Below, in pieces: positions 1 through 5,393 of a stretch of 6,650 nt of DNA. The notes beneath the pieces are model-generated. The model had not been told where the DNA came from. It ran no database searches and saw only the letters and a program-made list of their open reading frames with translations. The stretch is from positions 1 to 6,650 of the forward strand of contig JAFZZD010000810.1 in NCBI GenBank assembly GCA_017615955.1, read 5' to 3'. The translations under genes and the position numbers were made by a program. Positions within the stretch are counted from its first letter, which is position 1. Every line of letters begins with the position of its first letter. This DNA comes from Victivallales bacterium. GTDB taxonomy: Bacteria > Verrucomicrobiota > Lentisphaeria > Oligosphaerales > Oligosphaeraceae.

Positions 1-261
1 ACAGGTCAAATGAATGTTTTTGGCAGAGCCAAACTCATTCAAACGCTCCACAAGCGCAGCGGAAAGCATTCCACTTCCAGCGCCAGGGTCAAGAATCCTT
101 ATGATTTCAGGCGCAAGAGACAAGTCAAACATACCAGCCATGAATCGGGCTGTTTCAAGAGACGTGAAGAACTGCCCCTTGCTCTTGCGTAAACTCTTGG
201 GCATGCTTTCCAAAAATAGCTTTGTCCTTTCTGCCACAAGAGCTAATAGTCCTTTATTCAT
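1..261 (-). CDS. N6-adenine DNA methyltransferase, N-terminal part (runs off left edge)
   Basis: This is the first 87 codons of a gene that continues beyond base 1. The protein starts MNKGLLALVAERTKLFLESM. Residues 28-45 (KSKGQFFTSLETARFMAG) have the 'GQFFT' element that precedes the SAM-binding fold in N6-adenine methylases of the HsdM/Eco57I type. Residues 56-67 (IRILDPGAGSGM) are motif I, the SAM-binding loop. The catalytic (N/D)PPY motif should lie further left, outside the window. The ATG at 259-261 is favoured because an AGGA sits 9 bases upstream (271-274), and an AT-rich stretch before it has a TATTAT (minus strand, 305-310) that could be a -10 box. The enzyme would methylate adenine in DNA, as a type I HsdM, a type II/IIG enzyme, a BREX PglX-like protein or an orphan methylase; the visible part cannot separate these. 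The 139-base gap after the sugar transferase suggests its own transcription unit. Confidence 0.85.
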   Translation of the reverse strand, partial: MNKGLLALVAERTKLFLESMPKSLRKSKGQFFTSLETARFMAGMFDLSLAPEIIRILDPGAGSGMLSAALVERLNEFGSAKNIHLTC

Positions 262-400
262 TTGCCATTATCCTGTATAATCATGCCGTAATTCTTAAAG
301 ATGCATAATATCAGAGCATCCCAAGTACAAGTCATATTTTACCCCTTCTTGCTCTTTTTTTCAAGGTGGCAAGTAATTAAAAACATCCCAGGAAAATTGT
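262..400. other. Intergenic gap between sugar transferase and methyltransferase
   Basis: This 139-base AT-rich gap has weak short inverted repeats such as CTTGC/GCAAG around 354-373, but no stem with a T-run on the minus strand, so no terminator is called. The part next to the methyltransferase probably contains its promoter: TATTAT at 305-310 (minus strand) is a possible -10 without a good -35. No small gene is supported. Confidence 0.45.
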
Positions 401-991
401 CTAGAACGCCCCCTTGCCGCCTAGAACGGCCCATATTGTCCTGTACAGAATCCAAACGTCAAGCCTGGCGCATTTGTGCTTCGCGTAATACACGTCCATT
501 GCCACTCGACGGCGATATGTGGTCAGGTTGCGTCCAGAGACCTGCCATAAGCCAGTCATGCCCGGCTTCACGCTGAAAAGCAACTCCGCCCTGCTCCCAT
601 ACAGTGACACTTCCTCCTGGATGATGGGCCGTGGTCCCACCAGGGACATTTCGCCACGGATGACATTCAGCAGCTGCGGCAACTCGTCCAGGCTGAAACG
701 ACGCAGAAAATTGCCCCAGGCACAGCAGCGAGGATCATTGTACAGTTTGTGCTTCTGCTGCCATTGCCGCTTGCAGTCTGGATGCTGCTCAAGATACGCA
801 TCAAAACGCTTCTGGCTCCAATGCTCCATAGACGTGTATTTGGTAATTTTGAATGGCCTGCCCAGATACCCCAGCCTGGTGGATGTAAAAATGAAGCGCC
901 TGCCAAAGCAAACAAAGGATATCGCCGCAATCAATAACATCAGCGGCAGAAACAAAATTAACAGCAACAATCCCAGCAGTCTATCAGTCAT
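401..991 (-). CDS. WbaP/PglC-like polyprenyl-phosphate sugar-phosphate transferase (minimal form)
   Basis: A 196-residue membrane enzyme of the bacterial sugar transferase family. It moves a sugar-1-phosphate from a nucleotide sugar to undecaprenyl phosphate, the first committed step of O-antigen, capsule, exopolysaccharide or glycoprotein glycan assembly. A hydrophobic segment at residues 5-29 contains Pro16, the kind of helix break seen in the re-entrant membrane helix of PglC. The catalytic Asp-Glu pair is D102-E103 in SLDELPQL, followed by GEMSLVGPRP (113-122) and GMTGLWQVSGRN (144-155). The C-terminus LGGKGAF matches the usual WbaP ending. Residues 57-90 resemble the WbaP insert rather than the shorter PglC loop. 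Full-length WbaP is over 450 residues with four extra membrane helices; these are absent, so this is a catalytic core only. The sugar is not predictable. The start codon overlaps the ABC gene stop (ATGA, 988-991) and lacks a strong ribosome site, so translation probably depends on coupling. No other glycan genes are visible. Confidence 0.93.
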   Translation of the reverse strand: MTDRLLGLLLLILFLPLMLLIAAISFVCFGRRFIFTSTRLGYLGRPFKITKYTSMEHWSQKRFDAYLEQHPDCKRQWQQKHKLYNDPRCCAWGNFLRRFSLDELPQLLNVIRGEMSLVGPRPIIQEEVSLYGSRAELLFSVKPGMTGLWQVSGRNLTTYRRRVAMDVYYAKHKCARLDVWILYRTIWAVLGGKGAF

Positions 992-1686
992 ACGCTGCGA
1001 TATACATCGTCAATTTTTGCCAGAAAATCATCGGGAGACTGCATTGCAAGAAGGCTTCCATTACGCATGGGGAGCACATAGTCCACATACTTGGCGCAGA
1101 CCTGCACGTCGTGGGACACCATTAGAATGGCAATGCCCATGTCCTTGGCCAGTTTACGCAACAGCGAGGCAATTTCCAGTTTCTGCACTGGATCCAGGGA
1201 TGCGGTGGGTTCATCCAGCAGCATCAAGTGCGGCTTCTGCGCCAGAGCGGAAGCCACCAGCACCTTCTGCAATTCGCCGCCGCTCAATGTTGTCAAATGC
1301 CGTTCCAGCAGTTCCACAATGCCCAGCGTTTCCGCCGCCTCAAGAATGGGCGCCTCGTCATTGTCCTGCCATGCATATCTGCATATTTTCATGAAATGTC
1401 GCACGGAGAAGTCTGGCAGACTGTCCAGCCTCTGGGGCAGATATGCAATGGCCTTTGCGCGTTGCATCCTGTCCATATCACGGATACTGCGTTGCTGGAA
1501 CAGAATATCACCGCTCCAGTCACTTTCCAAGAGAGCGATGCACTTTAAAAGCGTGGTCTTGCCCGCGCCATTGCTGCCCGCCAGCAACACAAAATCCCCG
1601 TCTGACAGTTCCAACGACACATCGGACAGCAGCCTCTTGCCATGAACCTCAAATGACAGTCTTTCTACTTTTAATGTCACTGACAT
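988..1686 (-). CDS. ABC transporter ATP-binding protein
   Basis: A single nucleotide-binding domain of 232 residues with every expected motif: Walker A GSNGAGKTT (37-45), Q-loop Q85 in YLPQ, signature LSGGELQ (134-140), Walker B HLMLLDEP (153-160), D-loop SLD (163-165) and H-loop His192 in SHD. It should be competent for ATP hydrolysis in the cytoplasm. The short form looks closest to importer ATPases of the FecE/BtuD/ZnuC kind or to small exporter subunits; it lacks the C-terminal extension of polysaccharide exporters such as Wzt. No permease or binding protein is in the window, so the substrate is unknown. The start at 1686 (MSVTLKVERL) is chosen because family alignment begins there. An in-frame ATG at 1741-1743 would add 19 residues (MLSYVLLRSKRPRWDWIII) that look unlike the family and lack a ribosome site. 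It ends in an ATGA overlap with the sugar transferase, which implies co-expression. Confidence 0.9.
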   Translation of the reverse strand: MSVTLKVERLSFEVHGKRLLSDVSLELSDGDFVLLAGSNGAGKTTLLKCIALLESDWSGDILFQQRSIRDMDRMQRAKAIAYLPQRLDSLPDFSVRHFMKICRYAWQDNDEAPILEAAETLGIVELLERHLTTLSGGELQKVLVASALAQKPHLMLLDEPTASLDPVQKLEIASLLRKLAKDMGIAILMVSHDVQVCAKYVDYVLPMRNGSLLAMQSPDDFLAKIDDVYRSV

Positions 1687-1828
1687 GATTATTATCCAGT
1701 CCCAACGGGGCCTTTTGGACCTCAGCAAAACATAGGACAACAACTGGAAAACAAATACCCTTTCCTACTCTGCGTCTATGCGTATCTGCGCCTCTGCGTT
1801 AAAAAAGCGCCTCTGCGTTAAGGTACAG
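1687..1828. other. Intergenic gap tsaE-ABC with octamer repeats
   Basis: This 142-base gap separates tsaE from the ABC ATPase start. Its right half holds the CTCTGCGT octamer series (see the repeat entry). Its left half covers the optional 19-codon upstream extension of the ABC gene. I see no classical intrinsic terminator: there is no strong stem followed by a T-run on the minus strand. Read-through from tsaE into the ABC gene is therefore possible, and a separate promoter is not evident. Confidence 0.6.
1768..1821. repeat. Degenerate octamer array around CTCTGCGT
   Basis: Four head-to-tail octamers lie at 1768-1799: CTCTGCGT, CTATGCGT, ATCTGCGC and CTCTGCGT. After TTAAAAAAGCGC a fifth CTCTGCGT follows at 1811-1818. 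A 15-base stretch, GCGCCTCTGCGTTAA, occurs exactly twice (1788-1802 and 1807-1821), 19 bases apart. On the minus strand the unit reads ACGCAGAG. From memory, short intergenic runs of ACGCAGAG/GCGCAGAG occur in scattered bacterial genomes; I cannot check that here. The array lies outside any gene, and its function is unknown. Confidence 0.85.
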
Positions 1829-2308
1829 TCAGTTTGAAATGGAGCAGCCTTCAGGAAGTCCAAGTTCCAAAAGGCGAACACCTAGTTCATCTGGTATCGT
1901 AATCTTGCGGAAATCGTAGTCGCAGTGCTGGAATGCAAGTTTTATAGCAGGCGGCACTGGAAGGAGGCCAGGTATCCGTTCAGGCCATTCCACCAGGGTA
2001 ATGGCATTTGGCGCAAAAAGGAAATCCTCTATACCGAAGGCAAGGGCCGCCTCCTCACCATCGATGCGGTACATGTCCAGATGATAGAACATATTGCCCT
2101 TTGGCAACCTGTATTCCTGGACTACTGTAAAAGTAGGGCTTGTTACTGGCTCGGTTATGCCTAGACCGCGTGCAATTCCGCGGCTTATGACGGTTTTACC
2201 CGCACCAAGTTCGCCGCATAGAAGCAAAGTCTGTCCGAAAGAAAGCAGCGAGGCAATCTTCATGCCCAGGGCATGGGTCGCCTCTTCGCAATTTGTGCTG
2301 ATAATCAT
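1829..2308 (-). CDS. tsaE: tRNA threonylcarbamoyladenosine biosynthesis ATPase TsaE
   Basis: A 159-residue cytoplasmic P-loop protein of the TsaE (YjeE) family. With TsaB and TsaD it takes part in making the t6A37 base of ANN-decoding tRNAs; its ATPase cycle is thought to reset the TsaBD complex. Diagnostic motifs are Walker A GELGAGKT (32-39), SPTF (57-60), the HLDMYRI segment (76-82) and LVEWPERI (105-112). Length is typical (about 150-160 residues). The start codon overlaps the reductase stop (ATGA, 2305-2308). A GGAGGG at 2321-2326 lies within the end of the upstream gene, 12 bases before the ATG; this is longer than ideal spacing, so coupling to upstream translation probably contributes. 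tsaB and tsaD are not in the window. Such scattering is common, and tsaE often sits beside unrelated housekeeping genes. Confidence 0.95.
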   Translation of the reverse strand: MIISTNCEEATHALGMKIASLLSFGQTLLLCGELGAGKTVISRGIARGLGITEPVTSPTFTVVQEYRLPKGNMFYHLDMYRIDGEEAALAFGIEDFLFAPNAITLVEWPERIPGLLPVPPAIKLAFQHCDYDFRKITIPDELGVRLLELGLPEGCSISN

Positions 2309-3684
2309 TGCTGCCTATCCCCCTCCAGTTTGGAAACCAGGCCATTCTTCAATGCCAGGCGGGCAATACGCTGGAACACGCATGGGCTCTCGCCACATTC
2401 GCATACGCCGTTTGGACTACTGTTGCCGCAGGGCATTTTCAAAAGCCCCTTAGGACACAGTTCCGGCTCCAGTCCCATCAGCCCCTCCAGCTGCTCGTCA
2501 GTATATTTGCAGCGTGTCATCCATTTTGCGGAATTGCGAAGCCAATCAGGGGTCTCCTGCCTTGCCAGAAAGTAATAGCGCAAACTATCAACCAATGACG
2601 GTGATGCAATTGTCTCCTCCGATGACTTCGCCGCCCTGGCGTCGAATGCCTGTATTTCTGGCTCCATAAGCGAGCCATACAGGTAGAATGGCAGTTTTCC
2701 GCCCAGATTTGACATCACTGGCACGAATGCCATCTCCTTGTAGGTCTCATTCCATGCAGTCGCCCACGCCTCGAATGACTGGTATTTCTCCAGGATTTCA
2801 TCAAGTTTGTTCTGGAATGCCTCCAGTTCACCTGGCGTATGTATGCCAGAAATCTGTATGCCATTGTACCCCATGAGACGGCAGCCCGCCGCCACAAATG
2901 CAGCGGTGTATGCCTGCTCTGACGTGAAACGGGCGGCATCCGCGCCGCTGCGCTGAGCGGCGGCGGCAATGTGCAATGGCACAAACACGCCAGGATGCAG
3001 TCCCTTGGACAGCAGCCCCTCATCCACCGTGTCAATAACGCAGATGCGCGCCATGACAGGCACCAGTATCTCCCTGGAGCGCAGGAACCAAATCAATTCC
3101 TGGTATTTCTTCATGTCCCAACCGGCCTGCGCCACGATGAAATGCGCGCCAGCATTCGTCTTGGCTATCAGCTTGCAATACTGGAAGAACTGGTCCTCGT
3201 GCAGGTATTTGAATGGATTGACCACTCCGCCCACACAATTGTCCCCACCTGTATCCACAATGGCACGCATTATATCGATGGAATCCAAATAGGAACTGGT
3301 GCCCTTTTGCCAGTCGCCAGTCACAGCAACAAAGTCCCGCAGCCCCAAGGTGCGCAACTTGTTCAGGATTGAGCGAACATCGTCTTCATTGCGTCCTCTG
3401 CCACTGATGTAGGAAATGACAGGCTTCGCTGTGACGGAAATCGCCTCCTCCGCAAAGTCAAGCTGGCTCTTGTCAGGCGCAGCATCGCTCCCATCAAGCA
3501 ATGCCGTCGCAAATATGGACTGACTCTCCGCAGCAAACTTCAACAACTCCTTGATCGTGGCATTTTCATCCGCTACAGGCAGTTCCAATACTATGGAAAA
3601 AGACGGGTTCTCCAGCAAGGACGCAAATCTGCTGTCCCCTGAATAACTCATCTTGAATTGCATATCATTTTCTTTATTTTGCAT
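2305..3684 (-). CDS. metF: Methylenetetrahydrofolate reductase (MetF) with MetV-like cysteine-rich C-terminus
   Basis: A 459-residue protein in two parts. Residues about 25-305 form the flavin TIM barrel of MetF, which reduces 5,10-methylene-THF to 5-methyl-THF for methionine synthesis or the methyl branch of the Wood-Ljungdahl pathway. Visible landmarks are Glu34 in the first strand (the catalytic-Glu position of MetF), VTGD at 121-124 and AQAGWD at 185-190. The C-terminus from about 370 ends in a cysteine cluster: CPKGLLKMPCG (410-420), then C428, C430 and PCVF (434-437). This matches the end of the MetV/MTHFR_C family (CPK..GPCGG..G.CE...PC), normally a separate subunit in acetogens. The earlier CxxCGxC part of MetV is not seen. 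A bound Zn or Fe-S centre and a partner other than NAD(P)H are inferences. The start is uncertain: Met1, Met8 and Met12 are all possible and none has a strong ribosome site; Met8 (3663) is a good alternative. Confidence 0.88.
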   Translation of the reverse strand: MQNKENDMQFKMSYSGDSRFASLLENPSFSIVLELPVADENATIKELLKFAAESQSIFATALLDGSDAAPDKSQLDFAEEAISVTAKPVISYISGRGRNEDDVRSILNKLRTLGLRDFVAVTGDWQKGTSSYLDSIDIMRAIVDTGGDNCVGGVVNPFKYLHEDQFFQYCKLIAKTNAGAHFIVAQAGWDMKKYQELIWFLRSREILVPVMARICVIDTVDEGLLSKGLHPGVFVPLHIAAAAQRSGADAARFTSEQAYTAAFVAAGCRLMGYNGIQISGIHTPGELEAFQNKLDEILEKYQSFEAWATAWNETYKEMAFVPVMSNLGGKLPFYLYGSLMEPEIQAFDARAAKSSEETIASPSLVDSLRYYFLARQETPDWLRNSAKWMTRCKYTDEQLEGLMGLEPELCPKGLLKMPCGNSSPNGVCECGESPCVFQRIARLALKNGLVSKLEGDRQQ

Positions 3685-3706
3685 TTTTTGTTACTTTATG
3701 TATATT

Positions 3707-3736
3707 TGCGCGGCAATTGGCCGCGCATCAGGACGC
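3707..3736. repeat. 30-base GC-rich hairpin repeat, copy 1
   Basis: This copy is identical to 3764-3793. Its first 21 bases form a perfect hairpin, with arms TGCGCGGC and GCCGCGCA around an AATTG loop (3707-3727). The tail TCAGGACGC follows. It is the copy nearest the metF start. A GGAC tetranucleotide beside a palindrome recalls REP elements, but the order relative to the hairpin and the absence of a RAYT transposase here leave that unproven. Confidence 0.92.
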
Positions 3737-3763
3737 GGGACTTCCATGCGGCTGCGATTGTTC

Positions 3764-3793
3764 TGCGCGGCAATTGGCCGCGCATCAGGACGC
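3764..3793. repeat. 30-base GC-rich hairpin repeat, copy 2
   Basis: An exact second copy, 57 bases from the first, with 27 bases of unrelated sequence between them. The hairpin arms are TGCGCGGC at 3764-3771 and GCCGCGCA at 3777-3784. The octamer TGCGCGGC appears again at 3821-3828, exactly one more 57-base step away, but the rest of that third unit has diverged and forms a different hairpin. Confidence 0.92.
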
Positions 3794-3822
3794 TTCGGCT
3801 CGGTTCGCGGCGCATTTAGGTG

Positions 3823-3842
3823 CGCGGCGCGAAAGCGCCGCG
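3823..3842 (-). terminator. Strong hairpin just after uxaC, possible terminator
   Basis: A perfect 8-base-pair stem, CGCGGCGC with GCGCCGCG, encloses a four-base loop (GAAA on the plus strand, TTTC in the minus-strand transcript). It begins 5 bases after the uxaC stop. It is not followed by a T-run (the transcript continues CACCTAAAT), so it is not a textbook intrinsic terminator and may instead protect the mRNA 3' end. CGCGGCGC also occurs at 3806-3813, so the right arm could pair with either copy. Confidence 0.4.
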
Positions 3843-3847
3843 TTCAA

Positions 3848-5218
3848 TCAGAAGCCGAAGAATGACTTTGGCCTGCTGTATGCCAAGTCGGAGGCCAGCT
3901 GAACTGCCACTTCCTGTGGCATCTGCCCCCTGTCCACAATCTCGCCAAGAACAAAGCTCAAGCTGCGGCGGAACATCTCATGGCGCGAGCCGTAGCTCAT
4001 AATCTTGCGGGAATCGGAAACCATGCCCGACATGTTGCTCAACACATCCACGGAACCCACATATTCAAGCTGGCGGCGCATGCCGATATAGGAGTCATTC
4101 AGCCACCATGCCAGTCCCAGGCACACCTTTTCGCCGAACACGCGAGTCAGCTGCGCCAAAGTGGCATTGTGTGCGGGATGCATATTGTAGAGCACGGTCT
4201 TTAGGCGGTTGTCAAAGCGGTTCAGCAATGGCAGCAGCGGTGTAAGGTAGTCTGTCAGATGGTCGCCCATGTCGCCGCCTGCGTCCGGCCCTATGTTCTT
4301 GAAAAGTGAATCGCGCACATCGCGTACCGCGCCAATGTGAATCTGGAAGACCCAGCCCTTTTCGGCGTCCATTTCCGCCACTTCATTCAGGAAGTAGGAC
4401 ATGTAGCAGATGACCTCCGCCTCGGTGAGAGGCTTGCCAGCCATTGCCTTCTTGAACACGGTGTTCGCCTGCCTTTGAGTGTACTGGTATGACCAGGGTA
4501 CATTCACGCCATGGTCGCTGGCGCGGCATCCGTTCTCGGCGAAGAAGTCATGGGCTGTCTTCAGCGTGGCCATCAGGTCATCGATGGTGTTGAACTTGGT
4601 GTTCCAGCGCTTTTCCAATGCGGCCATGTAATCCATCCAGCCAGCCTTGGCTATATTCATCGCCTTGTCTGGTCTGAAGGTGGGACGGACACGGCCAGCC
4701 AGACGTGACTTTGCAAGTGCCTGGTGGTATTCCAGCGTGTCCACAGGGTCATCAGTGGAGCACATTGCCTCCACGTTCATGTCCAGAATCATGCTCTGCT
4801 GCGAATATTCCTTCTTGGCAAGCAGTTCCTTGCTCTTGTCCCATATTGCCTGTGCCGTATCCTTGCAGATCACCTCGTTGATGCCCAGGCGACGCCTCAA
4901 GTCCAGATGTATCCACTCGTATGTGGGGTTGCCTGCGATTTTGCCAAAGGCCTCCGCCACGGCCAGCCACTTTTCCTGGTTGCTCTTTTCCTTGCCAGTA
5001 AGCAGCTCCTCTGGGACGCCCGCCTTGCGGAAGCATTCCCAGACATAGTGGTCGGTGGAGCCTTCCGCATCCCAGATGTCCGTGAAATTGCGGTCTTCCG
5101 CCAATGCCTTCACATCGCAGTGGTTGTGCGCGTCGATTATTGGCAAATCCTTGATTTCGCTGTAGATTGCCTCGGAAGTTGCTCCGCCCAACAGGTAATG
5201 ACTGTCTAAAAATCCCAT
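3848..5218 (-). CDS. uxaC: Glucuronate/galacturonate isomerase UxaC
   Basis: A 456-residue cytoplasmic enzyme of the uronate isomerase family. It converts D-glucuronate to D-fructuronate and D-galacturonate to D-tagaturonate, the entry step of hexuronate breakdown toward 2-keto-3-deoxygluconate. The fold belongs to the amidohydrolase superfamily: the first-strand metal motif is IIDAHNHCD (27-35, His31 and His33), with family signatures CSTDDPVD (153-160), RASDHG (232-237) and QIHIGAVRD (292-300). Length is close to the usual 460-475 residues and the gene is intact. The start is well supported: GAGGAG lies 6 bases before the ATG. No other uronate genes (uxaA, uxaB, uxuA, uxuB, kdgK) or transporter are in the window, so it is isolated from its pathway. 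The 175-base upstream gap suggests it begins its own transcript. A strong hairpin lies just after the stop. Confidence 0.97.
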   Translation of the reverse strand: MGFLDSHYLLGGATSEAIYSEIKDLPIIDAHNHCDVKALAEDRNFTDIWDAEGSTDHYVWECFRKAGVPEELLTGKEKSNQEKWLAVAEAFGKIAGNPTYEWIHLDLRRRLGINEVICKDTAQAIWDKSKELLAKKEYSQQSMILDMNVEAMCSTDDPVDTLEYHQALAKSRLAGRVRPTFRPDKAMNIAKAGWMDYMAALEKRWNTKFNTIDDLMATLKTAHDFFAENGCRASDHGVNVPWSYQYTQRQANTVFKKAMAGKPLTEAEVICYMSYFLNEVAEMDAEKGWVFQIHIGAVRDVRDSLFKNIGPDAGGDMGDHLTDYLTPLLPLLNRFDNRLKTVLYNMHPAHNATLAQLTRVFGEKVCLGLAWWLNDSYIGMRRQLEYVGSVDVLSNMSGMVSDSRKIMSYGSRHEMFRRSLSFVLGEIVDRGQMPQEVAVQLASDLAYSRPKSFFGF

Positions 5219-5224
5219 TTGTCT

Positions 5225-5230
5225 CTCCTC
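5225..5230 (-). promoter_or_regulatory. Shine-Dalgarno of uxaC
   Basis: GAGGAG on the minus strand stands six bases before the ATG at 5216-5218. It is the strongest ribosome binding site in the window and fixes the uxaC start. Confidence 0.8.
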
Positions 5231-5254
5231 ATTTATGATATTCAGACCTGATTT

Positions 5255-5283
5255 TAGATAAAACGACCGTAATATAAGGGCAA
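5255..5283 (-). promoter_or_regulatory. Candidate sigma70-type promoter for uxaC
   Basis: On the minus strand TTGCCC (5278-5283) is followed after 17 bases by TATCTA (5255-5260), in an AT-rich stretch about 40 bases before the uxaC start codon. The -35 matches consensus at four of six positions, but the -10 at only three, so this is only a plausible candidate. No clear palindromic operator for a uronate repressor (UxuR/KdgR-like) was found around it. Confidence 0.25.
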
Positions 5284-5393
5284 TGGAAAAATAATAAAGG
5301 ACAAAAGAAACAAAAGGATAGACGGTAGTATAGCAATGGCTTTAGCGTAGCGTGCCTCGACGTCGCACCCAATGCACACCATTGAAACAAACT

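Larger units (their letters stand above)
3685..3847. other. Structured intergenic region between uxaC and metF
   Basis: This 163-base gap is sharply split. The 3685-3706 end next to metF is AT-rich, as expected for a 5' leader, while 3707-3842 is very GC-rich and full of inverted repeats. As an RNA from the minus strand it would fold first into the uxaC-proximal hairpin (3823-3842), then into two identical hairpins, the last ending about 22 bases before the metF ATG. No T-run follows any of the stems closely, although an AT-rich stretch follows the last one. I do not recognise a SAM, cobalamin or THF riboswitch. Confidence 0.7.
5219..5393. other. Intergenic leader region of uxaC
   Basis: These 175 bases lie between the ATPase stop and the uxaC start. 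The part next to uxaC (5231-5330) is AT-rich and holds the candidate promoter. The part next to the ATPase (5340-5393) is more mixed. There is no convincing terminator after the ATPase: the only small inverted repeat, GTGC/GCAC at 5352-5368, has no T-run. No small gene is supported here. Confidence 0.5.

Noticed and set aside
401..430. CTAGAACG repeated at 401 and 421
   Set aside because: Both copies lie at the end of the sugar transferase coding sequence and are explained by codons; eight bases twice is easily chance.
519..1394. Long plus-strand open frame of 291 codons
   Set aside because: It lies opposite the well-supported sugar transferase and ABC ATPase and has a composition typical of an antisense shadow.
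1687..1743. Upstream ATG extending the ABC ATPase by 19 residues
   Set aside because: The extra residues do not resemble the family N-terminus and no ribosome site precedes this ATG; Met20 matches the usual start.
3707..3793. Two 30-base palindromic repeats with a 27-base spacer, CRISPR-like
   Set aside because: Only two exact copies, spacers shorter than usual, an unusually strong GC hairpin, and no cas gene in the window. It is kept as an unexplained repeat rather than called a CRISPR array.
3685..3847. SAM, cobalamin or THF riboswitch before metF
   Set aside because: None of the conserved core elements I know for these classes is visible; the region is filled by the simple repeated hairpins.
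3731..3850. CTGATG in the minus-strand transcript next to stems and a GAAA loop, like a hammerhead ribozyme
   Set aside because: The core needs CUGAUGA; here CUGAUG is followed by C. The GAAA is on the other strand (the transcript loop reads UUUC), and no cleavage-site stem is seen.
3653..3865. Plus-strand open frame encoding a repeated CAAIGRASGR peptide
   Set aside because: The peptide repeat follows only from the 57-base period being a multiple of three. The frame overlaps both flanking minus-strand genes and has no ribosome site.
5352..5368. GTGC/GCAC inverted repeat as a terminator of the DUF4143 ATPase gene
   Set aside because: The stem is only four pairs, has a mismatch next to it, and no T-run follows on the minus strand.
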